A stretch of 64,000 nucleotides of DNA from Cepaea nemoralis (GCA_014155875.1 JACEFZ010004174.1:1039001-1103000); one strand, 5' to 3'. Numbered from the stretch's first letter, positions 35,270 to 46,373 are shown. Numbers and translations: made by a program. Notes: generated by a model not told the origin, from the sequence alone.

Positions 35270-36155
35270 AAATTGGGGACTTAATTGTTGACTTCGCGAC
35301 CTCTAGAGTGGGGACTTCAGTGTTGACTTCACGACCTGTAGAGTGGGGACTTTAATGTTGACTTTGCGACCTCAAGGAGTACTTAAATGTTGACTTCGCG
35401 ACCTCAAGAGTGGGGACTTGATTGTTGACTTCACGACCTCAAGAGTGGTGATGTCAATGTTGACTTCGCGACCTCAAGAGTGGGGACTTCAATGTTGACT
35501 TCACGACCTCTAGAGTGGAGACATAATTGTTGACTTCGCGACCTCAAGAGTGGAGACTTGATTGTTGACTTCACGACCTCAAGAGTGGTGATGTCAGTGT
35601 TGACTTCGCGACCTCTAGAGTGGGGACTTCAATGTTGACTTCACGACCTCAAGAGTGGGGACTTCAATGTTGACTTCGCGACCTCTACAGTGGGGCCTTC
35701 AATGTTGACTTCGTGTCCTCAAGAGTGGGGACGTCAGTGTTGACTTCACGACCTCAAGAGTGGGGACTTCAATGTTGACTTCGTGTCCTCAAGAGTGGGG
35801 ACGTCAGTGTTGACTTCACGACCTCAAGAGTGGGGACTTCAATGTTGACTTCGTGTCCTCAAGAGGTGGGACGTCAGTGTTGACTTCACGACCTCAAGAG
35901 TGGGGACTTCAATGTTGACTTCGTGTCCTCAAGAATGGGGACTTGAATGTTGACGTTGCGACCTCAAGAGTGGAGACTTAAATGTTGACTTCTTGTCCTC
36001 AAGAATGGCGACTTAAATGTTGACTTCGCTACCTCAAGAATGGGAACTTCAATGTTGACTTCATGACCTCAAGAGTGGGGACTTCAATGTTGACTTCTCG
36101 ACTTCCAGAGTGGGGCCTTAAATGTTAACTTTGTGTCCTCAAGTGTGGGAGATTA
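35270..36155. repeat. 35-bp minisatellite Y, first block
   Basis: Units gagtggggacttcaatgttg plus acttcacgacctcaa, exactly 35 bp (for example tgggg at 35,761 and 35,796), about 25 copies with point changes. Joined to minisatellite X by a bridge (35,143-35,270: cttatgacgtgaacaggcat to agaaagcacacctggggact). Confidence 0.97.
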
Positions 36156-36239
36156 AATAGCAAGTACCTCTGGAGACGGACAAGAATAATCTCCATGTTT
36201 TAGATTCAACAGAATCCCTCCAACTTCATGTTCTGTTTA

Positions 36240-36716
36240 ATTGTTTCCTGATCCGTCTGCATATGCAAGTGTCCATGTGTTGTTAGGGTAATGTTCTTCT
36301 GTGTAGTTTACTGTTATTTTACTTCATTCTAACTCATTCTGTACATTCCTTTTCTCAATACCAGGAATGTTTTATATCATCTCAGACAGGCAATGTTGTC
36401 TCCAAGCTGCAAGTCTGTTTCCGTTATTAATGGGTTTGTTATTTGATAGCTAAGTATTGGATTTGTTCTCGTGTTCCGTTTTGCACATTCTACAAAGTTG
36501 TTTCTCTTTAGTCTTGTCCTTTCAAGACTGATAAACATTTTGTACATTGGATGATCTATTAGCCTTTCGCGTGGTTCTCTCCAGTTGCTGGGCTCTACTA
36601 TCTTTTCTGGCTTGCATAAATTGTTAACATGTGATTTTATTGATAGATGTTGTTTCATACATCCTGTTATGATCCACATTCTTTTCATTATTTTGTTACG
36701 GTGTTCTAGTACCATA
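36240..36716 (-). other. Coding-like fragment, function unknown
   Basis: The minus strand is open for 112 codons (36,377-36,715) with ordinary composition: KRMWIITGCMKQHLSIKS, EPSNWREPRERLIDHP and LERTRLKRNNFVECAKR. No family is recognised. The N-terminal part appears to continue at 41,452-41,590 (NVYHEIIGNNWSLNMALQL then RNKIIKRMWII), across a 4.75-kb insertion. Probably part of a retroelement or an old gene. Confidence 0.45.
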
Positions 36717-37670
36717 TACCCAAGTCTAAAACATAATGTTCTAGAACCATATACCCAAGTCTAAAACATAATGTTCTAGAACCATATACCCAAGTCTAAC
36801 ACATAATGTTCTAGAACCATATACCCAAGTCTAAAACATAATGTTCTAGAACCATATACCCAAGTCTAACACATAATGTTCTAGAACCATATACCCAAGT
36901 CTAAAACATAATGCTCTAGACCTATATGCCCAATCTAACACATAATGTTCTAGAACCATATACGCAAGTTTAACACATAATGTTCTAGAACCATATACGC
37001 AAGTTTAACACATAATATTCTAGAACCATATACCCAAATCTAACACATAATGTTCTAGAACCATATACCCAAGTCTAACACATAATGTTCTAGAACCATA
37101 TACGCAAGTTTAACACATAATATTCTAGAACCATATACCCAAGTCTAAGACATAATATTCTAGAACCATATACGCAAGTTTAACACATAATGTTCTAGAA
37201 CCATATACGCAAGTTTAACACATAATGTTCTAGAACCATATACCCAAGTCTGAGACATAATGTTCTAGAACCATATACTCAAGTCTAAAACATAATGTTC
37301 TAGAACCATATACGCAAGTTTAACACATAATGTTCTAGAACCATATACGCAAGTTTAACACATAATGTTCTAGAACCATATACCCAAGTCTGAGACATAA
37401 TGTTCTAGAACCATATACTCAAGTCTAAAACATAATGTTCTATAACCATATACTCAAGTCTAAAACATAATTTTCTAGAACCATATACTCAAGTCTAACA
37501 CATAATGTTCTAGAACCATATACCAAAGTCTAAAACATAATGTTCTAGACCCATATGCCCAATCTAACACATAATGTTCTAGAACCATATACCCAAGTCT
37601 AAAACATAATGCTCTAGATCCATATACCCAAGTCTAACACATAATGTTCTAGAACCATATACCCACGTTT
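36701..37670. repeat. 35-bp minisatellite X, second block
   Basis: About 27 units of acataatgttctagaaccat plus atacccaagtctaa at 35-bp spacing (36,731, 36,766 and so on). Variant units carry cgcaagttta, and these variants alternate in higher-order runs. Confidence 0.97.
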
Positions 37671-38165
37671 CCTCATGACGTGAACAGTCCCTAAACGGCA
37701 GGCCTAAGGTGTAAAAACCACCTGATACTGTCGATATGTGGGGCATCCCTAGAAAGCACACCTGGGGACTTCATTGTTGACTTCGCGACCTCTAGAGTGG
37801 GAACTTCAATGTTGATTTCGCGACCTGTAGAGTGGGGACTTCAATGTTGACTTCACGACCTGTAGAGTGGGGACTTCAATGTTGACTTTGCGACCTCAAG
37901 ATGGAGGACATAAATGTTGACTTCACGACCTCAAGAGTAAGAGTGGGGACTTGAATTTCGACTTCACGACCTCTAGATGGAGACTTAATTGTTGACTTCA
38001 TGACCTCTAGAGTGGGGACTTCAATGTTGACTTCACGACCTCAAGAGCGGGGACTTCAATGTTGACTTCATGGCCTCAAGAGTGGGAAATTCAATGTTGA
38101 CTTCACGACCTCTACAGTGGGGACTTCAATGTTGACTTCGCGACCTCAAGAGTGGGGATTTTAAA
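37671..38165. repeat. Bridge and minisatellite Y, second block
   Basis: The bridge (37,671-37,765) matches 35,145-35,270, including gtaaaaaccacctgatactg and agaaagcacacctggggact. About eleven Y units follow. The X-bridge-Y order is the same as in the first block, so the composite is one higher-order repeat. Confidence 0.93.
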
Positions 38166-38166
38166 T

Positions 38167-38405
38167 TGGACCTTGCCGTCTTGACAGGACGCTAGTTTGT
38201 GCTTTAAATAAGGCATAATAAACTTTTACCTATTGATGGTAGAGAATGTGACTGAAGGACTTAGCTGAGGGGCGGCTCAAAATACCGAAGTTACCGATGC
38301 GATGCGATTCGAATCCTGCTGATTGAACCCGGTCATACGTTACCGACGAGAGTATACGAGATTACGGAGAAAACAGTCATAACCTCAGCCACGAAGCCGG
38401 CATCA
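38167..38405 (+). repeat. Copies of LINE end and of R4 with indels
   Basis: 38,167-38,270 repeats 30,135-30,228 (ccttgccgtcttgacag, gctagtttgtgctttaaa). 38,290-38,405 resembles R4. Both copies carry extra and missing single bases. Confidence 0.7.
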
Positions 38406-40265
38406 AAAAGTTAGAAGTGGAAATAAGGTTGTTCAAATCATTGAAGTGAGAAGATGGAAATTAAGGTGTACAATCATGAAGACTGAAATGAAATAATGTT
38501 GTACAACTCATCATGAAAGAGAAGATGATTGGAAATAATGTGTACACAATCAACAAGAGTGAGAGGATGGAAATAAGGATGTACCAAAACAAGCTTTTAT
38601 CATGAAGTGAGAAGAGGAAAGGAAAAATAAGGTTGTACAAAATGAATGTATCTTGTTAGGTGAAAGAAATCCCAAGACATAGTAACAAATAGGTGTAGCT
38701 GATTATATGAAAGTATCGTGACAAAAGTAACAATAGAATATATATATGTTTAGATCAAAGTCCATCTTGAGAAAGAGAGACAAGGGTAAAGGTAAAAATG
38801 GATATCTGTTTACGTGAAAGATATCGTGACGAAATTATAGGCTGGAAAAAGCTCGTGTATTCGTTATCTGCTGATGACGTTGTCGGCGACTTGCTGCGAT
38901 GGCAAATACAAAACAGATAACACTGAACTATATACCCTGTGTAGTGGCAACATTTGGACTAATGCATTAAGTATGATCACATAACGTATCTACTGCAGCC
39001 GTTGCACACTCTATTTAATTATACGTAACGTGCAGAAATGGTGAGTGCCGTATGAGATACACATTCAGGTAATGGCAACTTTAATTTCACTAACAGCGCT
39101 TTATTGTTTACGACAGCTTGTAAACTGCCCACCTCCCCACTTCATATGTAAGACGACCCTGCCTTTTCAGTCACGATGACGAAAGAAAACGGTTTAAATA
39201 GTGATTGAGTTTAGAGAGAGAATTTTCCCCACTCACGCTTGCAGGCTCTGACACGATACATGAAATATGAAACTATGTCGGACTATAGAATCAGACGAAG
39301 TAGGACACAAACCTGCTGTCTTACAGACTGGAGACAGTGCAACGACTTAGGGAAAGCAAATCCGGAAGAGAATACTTGTATGGGATAAACTGCTGTCTTC
39401 TTGTGCAGACTGGGATACGGGATTAGTCAACAGACTAGGGAAAGCAAAAAATCTGGAAACCATACTTGTCTGAGAGATAAACCCTGTGTCTTGTTGCCGG
39501 AAGACGATACGTCAACGACTAGAGGAAGCAATATCTGGAACAATACTGTGTCTGAGATATAACCTTGTTGTCTGGTGGCAGACTGGGGATAGTCAACGGC
39601 TAAAGCAGACAAACAAATATAGTAAACGAAACACTCGTCACAATCGCATGTACCGAGTACCGGCTTCGGGAAACGAGCCCTATTGTAGTGGTAGCTTTAT
39701 GAGGACCGGTACAACAACCAACGCATTAGCGGTCTGTGTCACTCATCCACAGCAACTCTCAGTTCCCGCTGTGGCATCATGGATGTTCCGCCGCAGTACG
39801 AAAGACTTTTTCATTTGGGAGTCGGCCCCATTCTATGCGGCTTTATTTATCATTTCTGAAATGAAGGGCATCGAAAAAGGTTTGGTTCACTGGTATGGTA
39901 AACTCAGAAAAGATGAATGATCAACATTGCGCTCTCGTTTATGTACAAGCGCTCTCCGTGGCGATGGCATTGCAGACGAGCAGTTCCCCGCCTGATCACA
40001 GAATACTGCGTTCGAAACACAGCTGTGGATGACTTGCAGTGAGACCGCCTTGACGTCGAATTTTATTACAAAATGGTACAGGCTGCGGTATCAGAAGCAA
40101 TGCAAACACTGACGCAAACTTGCCAAGAGATCACAACAGCAAATCAACTTACTAGCGTGACTAGCAAGTCTGTCCAATCATATACAATAACTGATAACCG
40201 ATATATACAACATAGGGATCATGTAGCGCAGTGGCCAGCATGCTGCCTGCCATGACACAATGTTC
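38405..40265 (+). repeat. Indel-rich second copy of 32,340-34,770
   Basis: In order it repeats the 36/39-bp minisatellite end, the 45-bp repeat, the segment before the 81-bp repeat, the 81-bp repeat, the S1 SINE (39,945-40,205) and the tRNA-like head (40,210-40,255). Most differences are isolated one- to three-base insertions or losses, few are substitutions. No gene can be read in it. Confidence 0.85.
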
Positions 40266-40299
40266 AAAATATGACCCAAGATGACTAGTGGGCATCCTA

Positions 40300-41451
40300 G
40301 AAAGCACACTGGGACTTCATGTGTGACTTCGCGACCTCTAGCGTGGACTTCAATGTTGATCACGACCTGTAGAGTGGGGATTCGCAATTAGTCTGACGTC
40401 ACGACCTGTAGAGTGGGGACTTCAATGTTGACTTCACGACCTCATAGATGGAGGACTTCAATGTTGACTTCACGACCTCGATAGAGTGGGACTTCAATGT
40501 TGACTTCACGACCTCTAGAGTGGGGACTTCAATGTTGACTTCACGACCTGTAGAGTGGGGACTTCAATGTTGACTTCGCGACCTCTAGAGTGGGGACTTC
40601 AATGTTGACTTCACGACCTCAGAGTGGGACTTTCAATGTTGACTTTGCGACCTCAAGAGGGGGACTTCAATGTTGACTTCGCGACCTCAAGAGTGGGGAC
40701 TTAAATGTTGACTTCACGACCTGTAGAGTGGGGACTTCATTGTTGACTTCACGACCTCTAGAGTGGAGACTTAATGTTGACTTCGCGACCTCAAGTGGAG
40801 ACTTAATGTTGACTTCACGACCTCAAGAGTGGGACTTCAATGTTGACTTCACGACCTCAAGAGTGGGGACTTCAATGTGATTGACTTCAGCAGACCTCAA
40901 GAAGTGGGGACTGTCAATGTTGACTTCGCGACTCAAGAGGAGGACTTAATGTTGACTTCAAGACCTCAAGAGTGGGACTTTCAATGTTGACTTCACGACC
41001 TCAAGAGTGGGGACTTCAATGTTGACTTCGTGACCTCAAGAATGGGGACTTAAAATGTTGACTTTGCGACTTCAAGAGGGGGACTTCAATGTTTGACTTC
41101 GCGACCTCAAGAGTGGGGAGTTAAATGTTTACTTCATTGACCTGTAGAGTGGGGGACTTCATTGTTGACTTCACGACCTCATTCGAGTGGAATACTTAAT
41201 TTGTTGACATCTTCGCGACCATTATCAGTGGAGACTTGATTGTGTGACTTCACGACCTCAAGAGTGGGACTTCAATGTTGACTTCGTGACCTCAAGAGTA
41301 GGGACTTCAATGTTGACTTCGCGACCTCAAGAGGGAGGACTTAAATGTTGACTTCAAGACCTCAAGAATGGTGACTAAAATGTTGACTTTGCGACTTCAA
41401 GAGTGGGGACTTGAATGTTGACTTTGCGACCTCAAGTGTGGAGACTTTAAT
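40300..41451. repeat. 35-bp minisatellite Y, third block, noisy
   Basis: About 32 units of the Y repeat with frequent single-base indels, unlike the cleaner first block. A shortened bridge precedes it (catcctagaaagcacactggg). Minisatellite X is missing from this copy. Confidence 0.93.
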
Positions 41452-41590
41452 TTATGATCCACATTCTTTTTATTATTTTGTTACGCTGCTGTTGCCTAAG
41501 CTGCAAGGCCATATTCAAGGACCAATTATTTCCAATGATTTCGTGATATACGTTCTTTGCTTTTGCTTTTTTATATTCTGTTGAGTTTGG
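41452..41590 (-). other. N-terminal part of the split coding-like fragment
   Basis: The minus strand reads KNVYHEIIGNNWSLNMALQL then RNKIIKRMWII. The last eleven residues and their DNA (34 bp, ttatgatccacattc onward) are duplicated at 36,667-36,700. See the fragment at 36,240-36,716. Confidence 0.45.
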
Positions 41591-41681
41591 TAGGGAAAAA
41601 AAAACAGAGAAAGAAGAGGATAAAACATTCTACAATTGAGATTTTCATTGCCAGCAGGAATTGCAACATTTCAGTAACGTC

Positions 41682-41870
41682 ATGCGCAAGTGTTTGCTCA
41701 TTCTGATCGCCATCATCACTATCTGCGCTGTGGCTGAACTGACGTCATCATCAGCAGGAACGAGGCAAGATGCCAGTCAACCCAACATTGTCTTTGTGTT
41801 AGCAGACGACTTCGGTTTCCATGACGTTGGTTACCATGGTTCCGAGATCCAAACCCCAACACTTGATGCT
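41682..41870 (+). CDS. Arylsulfatase B-like, first exon
   Basis: Arylsulfatases of this type hydrolyse sulfate esters of glycosaminoglycans in lysosomes or outside the cell. The exon codes 63 residues: a signal peptide [20 protein letters not shown], a short Ser/Gly linker, and the opening of the sulfatase fold, [20 protein letters not shown] then IQTPTLDA. The LADDFG aspartates are the conserved metal ligands. The exon closes at GCT with donor gtaagt at 41,871, phase 0. An upstream in-frame ATG at 41,661 would add seven residues before the hydrophobic core, so 41,682 is preferred. The next exon should carry the Cys of the C-x-P-S-R signature that becomes formylglycine; it is not found downstream. 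Minisatellite Y ends 230 bp upstream. Confidence 0.88.
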
Positions 41871-41875
41871 GTAAG

Positions 41876-42235
41876 TTAGAATCATAACTTTCAATCTCAG
41901 GGAAACCATTGAAGTCTTTGAGAATATCATTAAAAATAATATTAATTAACACAACATTGAAAATGATATATATGTTATGTTAAATTATGAACAACATGAA
42001 AACTTTACAATATATAACATATGATCATCAGGAGGCAGGATCCTATTTCACATACATTATAATTCAATATAACATATGTTCAAACACAATATCTATGAAA
42101 AATTGTTTACATAAACTAAACTGCACATTATAATATATGTCCCAATTATACCCCAGGATGTGTGAAAAGAAAATTTATAGCAAAGAAAGATAAATAACAA
42201 TGGGAAATAAACCCAATGACCTTTGCCTGCCTGTG
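41876..42235 (+). other. AT-rich intron sequence without exon
   Basis: Sequence after the exon 1 donor. It contains no sulfatase motif, only AT-rich unique DNA with several aacatatg words. Confidence 0.6.
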
Positions 42236-42725
42236 ACATTAATTCCAATCGCTTCCCACGGAGGGAGTTTTCATTGGCCGGGCGTCGAGGTCAACCCGGT
42301 CCAGAATGAGTACCAAGAAATGTTGTGAGAATTGAAGGCGGCTGGTCAGATACTGACCCCGCAACCCAGCCAGTGTCCACTGCTCTAATGTTGTGGGAAA
42401 TGAAGGCGGCTGATTAGACACTGACCCCGCAACCCAGCCAGTGTCCACTGCTCTAATGTTGTGGGAAATGAAGTCGGCTGGTCAGACACTGACCCCGCAA
42501 CCCAGCCAGTGTCCACTGCTCTAATGTTGTGGGAAATGAAGGCGGCTGGTCAGACACTGACCCCACAACCCAGCCAGTGTCCACTGCTCTAATGTTGTGG
42601 GAAATGAAGGCGGCTGGTCAGACACTGACCCCGCAACCCAGCCAGTGTCCACTGCTCTAAACATGTGGGGCCAGCACCATGTACCTAATTTTCCTCGTAG
42701 CAGTAAAAGCCACCCTTTGGGTTAT
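42236..42725 (+). mobile_element. SINE S5 copy with 68-bp internal expansion
   Basis: Five units starting aatgttgtgggaaatgaagg lie at 42,319, 42,387, 42,455, 42,523 and 42,591, exactly 68 bp apart. Sequence on both sides matches the simple S5 copy at 44,945-45,205, for example gtggggccagcaccatgtacc against gtggggctaacaccatataac. In that copy the unit occurs once. Confidence 0.88.
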
Positions 42726-42909
42726 TTCCATTGTCACCCACTAGTGTAGCACCATGACGGTGCCATATTGGAACTCCTCCTGTGTTCCTAACACTGTCCA
42801 GTTTTATGTTGTCTATTCCGTCCAATTACTTCTACTTCTCTCTTTTACCTTCTACGAGTGCCGATTATTGCATATGAAGTTGTATCTTTAATTGAAGATA
42901 GCGATACTT

Positions 42910-44511
42910 TCAAGAACTACTTAACCCCACACATAACATGGAGAATCTAACTTTTGTGCCTGAAAGTCAGAGACAACAAGAACCAAAATTCATACATGCA
43001 GAAGTCAAACAATTATACAGAAAAGTCCTAAAAACAAATGGCCGGGTCCAGATGGAATAACCACAGAAGCTATTCAGGCCTGTGGGGAAACAGGAGTTAA
43101 ATGGGTAACAATACTTTTTAATATAGCGTGAGAAGAAAGAAAAGTCTCAGATGATTGGCAACAGGCAATAATAGTACCAATATGGAAAAAGAAAGGCAAT
43201 ATGAGAGAGTGTGAAACATACAGAGGTATATCACTGCTGAGCCATATAGGGAAAATGTACGCAAAACTATTGAAACAAAGAGCTAGACCCATAGTTGAAC
43301 AACAGTTATGCAAAGTACAATTCGGTTTTCGAAAAGGTAAAAGTTGCACTGATGCACTATTTACACTCAGACGTTGGGTTAGGTTTGTGAAAAAACTATC
43401 GAATATAGTGACCAGCAGAACATTGTGTTTGTAGATCTGGAAAAGGCTTTCGATAGAGTAGACAGATACAAATTATGCACCATCCTTGAAGACTATGGGA
43501 TACAAGGGCAATTGCTAGAAAACATCATAGCCATGTACCACTCGAGCCGAAGTGCAGTAAGAACACAAGAAGGAATATCAGATATGTTCACAGTCAATAC
43601 AGGAGTGAGACAGGGATGTGTGCTCTTTCCTCTACTATGTAATGTCTACATGGACAGAATATCCAAAGAAGCAAGTCTTGACAGAACATATTCAGAAAAT
43701 TTAGAACTCTTTATTCCAGATGAAATAACTGATCCACAGGAAATAAATGAACTTCTATTTGCAGACGATCAGTGCCTGTTTTACAGCGATGAGGGCAGAC
43801 TACAACATCATATTAATAATCTGAGTTCAACCTGCAGCAGATACAATATGAGTATAAACACTGCAAGTTAGCAGATCGCCGGGCCCACTAAGTATACAGA
43901 TAAATAGCACAACTCTGAAACAAGTTAAAGAATTCAAATATCTTGGAAGTATGATCACAGAAGATGGCAGATTGGACAGAGAAATCGAAATCAGATGTCA
44001 AAAAGCTAGTGCACTTGCATATCAACTATCACCCTTACTGAAACATCCAAATATACCCATGTCCGCAAAACGACAGATAATAAACAGCATATTCACACCA
44101 ACCCTATGCTACCAATCTCAAACCTGGACTTTTATCCAAATCACACCTTCGCAAAATCAACACCTGCGAGATGAGATGCCTGAGGAGAGCTGCCAACCTA
44201 ACAATCCGAGACCGAGTAAGAAATGCTGTTATCAGACAGACTGTGGGATCAACACCTTGTGCCACATTTATTGAAAGGCAGAAGATCAAGTGGTTTGGCC
44301 ATGTCGTTAGAATGCAACACCAACAACTACCATCACTGGCCTTACATCTAAAGATCATCTGCGACAAGACCAAGAGGACGTCCAAGAAGACAATGGATTG
44401 ACGACATCAAAGACATTGTACAATCACACGGAATGACATTATCCAGTGCCGCCCACCGGGCGCTGGAATGCAAATTATTCCTCCCCACGACGCTTGACGG
44501 CAGAAGTGGAA

Positions 44512-44542
<31 letters not shown>

Positions 44543-44545
44543 TTG
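42910..44545 (+). mobile_element. LINE (RT to 3' end) in arylsulfatase intron
   Basis: A 5'-truncated non-LTR retrotransposon. In order: GPDGITTEAIQACGE (about 43,040), YRGISLLSHIGKMYAKLL, FGFRKGKSCTDALFTLR, then after a frame shift FVDLEKAFDRVDRYKL, GVRQGCVLFPLLCN, LLFADDQCLFYS (the catalytic FADD box, about 43,755), FKYLGSMITEDG, and MRCLRRAANL with IKWFGHVVRMQ. It ends in a (GAT)n run at 44,514-44,543. Three frame changes make it dead. It sits in sense orientation inside the arylsulfatase locus. Confidence 0.92.
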
Positions 44546-44635
44546 ACGTCAACACCAGCATTTTTCAGCTGCTGTTGATGTACTAGGCAAGAATACGTTC
44601 AGTAGTTTGCCATTATTTCTGAGCGGCCAACTCAA
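44546..44635 (-). mobile_element. SINE S1 tail fragment
   Basis: gacgtcaacaccagcatttt followed by aagaatacgttcagtagttt and gccattatttctgagcg is the S1 tail reversed. Confidence 0.7.
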
Positions 44636-44639
44636 ACAC

Positions 44640-44765
44640 TCCGTAAGTTACCAACGCGTCGAGAACTGCTACCGATTCTCGCGCAAGTTACGTTACTCAC
44701 GAGAATATACTATACAGGATTACGGACAAAGACGTTAACCCATAGGCCTTGGAGACCAGTAGGAG
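44640..44765 (+). mobile_element. Short dispersed repeat R4, copy 4
   Basis: cgtaagttaccaacgcg, ctaccgattctcgcgcaag, gttactcacgagaatatac and ttggagaccagtagg match R4 at 24,715. Confidence 0.75.
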
Positions 44766-44925
44766 TATTTTATGATCTTAAATCTTAGAGTGTAGGGGTA
44801 TTTTATAATATTCTTAAACTTAGAGTGTAGGAGTATTTTATGATCATTCTTAAACCTTAGAGTGAAGGATTATTTTATAATCTTTCTTAAACCTTAGAGT
44901 GTAGGAGTATTTTACAATTTTGTTC
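44758..44925. repeat. 40-bp tandem repeat, about five copies
   Basis: gtaggagtattttatgatc followed by ttcttaaaccttagagt recurs about every 40 bp. It begins in the last bases of R4 (agaccagtaggagtatttt), so it may have grown from that end. Confidence 0.88.
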
Positions 44926-44944
44926 ACTTTTTACTGTATAGACT

Positions 44945-45205
44945 CAAAGATGGAGAGTCAAGGCAGTGTCGGCCACTTACCTGCTGATACAGAGGTCGTG
45001 TGTTCAAAACCTCATCGCAGCGGAACATTTTTTTTATTGGGACAAGTTAACCGGTTGTCCCAATCTAAAACTGGTACCAGAATATTTCGGGGGAAATGAA
45101 AGTGACCCGCGTAATATTGACCGCAACACTCAACTAATGTCGAATGATCTATTTTGAAAGTGGGGCTAACACCATATAACCAATACACTTTGAGGCAGAG
45201 AAAAC
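44945..45205 (+). mobile_element. tRNA-derived SINE S5, simple copy
   Basis: The head gagtcaaggcagtgtcggcc with gtcgtgtgttcaaaacctc is tRNA-like. The body holds one diverged 68-bp unit (about 45,075-45,150) that is expanded fivefold at 42,319. Confidence 0.72.
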
Positions 45206-45304
45206 GTTCTTTCCTTGTACTGTTCTTTGTTCCTTTATCCGCAACAAACTCAAAATAAGTTTCTGAAGTTATTAGTTGTCTGATTTTGTTGTTTTCCTTT
45301 CCAG

Positions 45305-45507
45305 AAATTCAAGAATCAGCTGTGAAAAACGTGTGGCTGTTTAACATCACCGCGGACCCAAACGAACATAATGATCTGGCCAGTGAGAGACCGCTTGAGG
45401 TCCTGAGACTGCTGCAAATACTGGTCCAGTTTAACAATACAGCGGTCCCGTCTCGATACCCCGCACTAGACCCCAGGTGCGACCCAGCCCTGCATGGTGA
45501 TCACTGA
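45305..45507 (+). CDS. Arylsulfatase B-like, terminal exon
   Basis: The acceptor gttttcctttccag at 45,291-45,304 precedes a frame reading VKNVWLFNITADPNEHNDLA, VQFNNTAVPSRYPALDPRC and DPALHGDH, then stop. This matches the C-terminus of animal arylsulfatase B (LWLF-D-DPEE-HDL, then DPRCDP). The exon needs one base from the previous exon (phase 1), while exon 1 ends in phase 0, so direct joining would be out of frame and internal exons are missing. Just after the stop, the +1 frame reads DIWGPWE and stops at 45,529, the WGPW end known in this family. A single-base loss near 45,500 therefore truncates the protein, or the base was lost in sequencing. Confidence 0.88.
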
Positions 45508-46373
45508 TATCTGGGGACCATGGGAATAGGCAACTTTGTCTTCTGTGTTCATAAACGGAAATACTCAAGTTATGATAGAAGAGCATTATACCCTACCCGG
45601 AAGATGGCATGTATTTGTTCACACAGAAGACATTATCTCTTTAAATGCCTTATGATTTAACAGCAGATAGCCGGGCGATGTGCTTATGTGTTTTGTTACT
45701 GGATCACTTCTATCTGTATCATCGTCATCATAAGGTGCTCTGACGACTGGCGTCGACAATCACGCTTCTCATATCTTGCGATCTCCAACATCATGTATCA
45801 ATTCGCTTGATTGTGCCATGACTGTCAAGAATCTTCTCTCGCTTAGTTTAGTTTTGTTTAGTAGATGGATCAACATCATGGCACAAGGGTGCAACCCATA
45901 AGTGCTCCGTTCTCCTCCTAACTCAAACCTGAGTCTGGAGAAACTCAGCTTAGTGCACGAACTCCGTAGCACCGCCGAGGATCCTGAAATACTTTGGTTA
46001 GATTTTTAACTCGAAATTCTGCCCTGGCAGCGCCGTTAGGCTACTCTTTTTCGATTTCCAACTGCCAAGGGATTTTTTACGTGCGCTGTCTTTTCTCTCT
46101 CGCTGTCTTCCCCTATCACTCTTTCCATAAATCTGTCAAAAAATTGTCAGAAATGTTCCTGTTTCTTCCCGTCTCTCGCAGCGGTCAATAGAAGATGATT
46201 GTCTCATGTTGATGTCGTTGGCTTGCGATGTGTTGCGTCTGTGTCCCAGCCTCTGTCAGCACATTAGATTACCAATGTTGACAGTCCAGGGAACTTTCAG
46301 CGCTCTTTTGTAAAACCACATTAATGAGTCCTCAATTGATTTTTGTTTGTTTGATTACTGATTATTATTTTTC
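45508..46373. other. Downstream region with repeat fragments
   Basis: 45,720-45,800 has an atcatcgtcatcataagg block like the reversed GAT-tailed LINE ends. About 45,890-46,010 shares gcacgaactccgtagc with 63,675-63,692, a second dispersed repeat. No further gene is recognised. Confidence 0.5.

Noticed and set aside
34785..41451. CRISPR-like array (many 35-bp direct repeats)
   Set aside because: Repeats are directly adjacent with no unique spacers, and the DNA is from an animal with introns. They are minisatellites.
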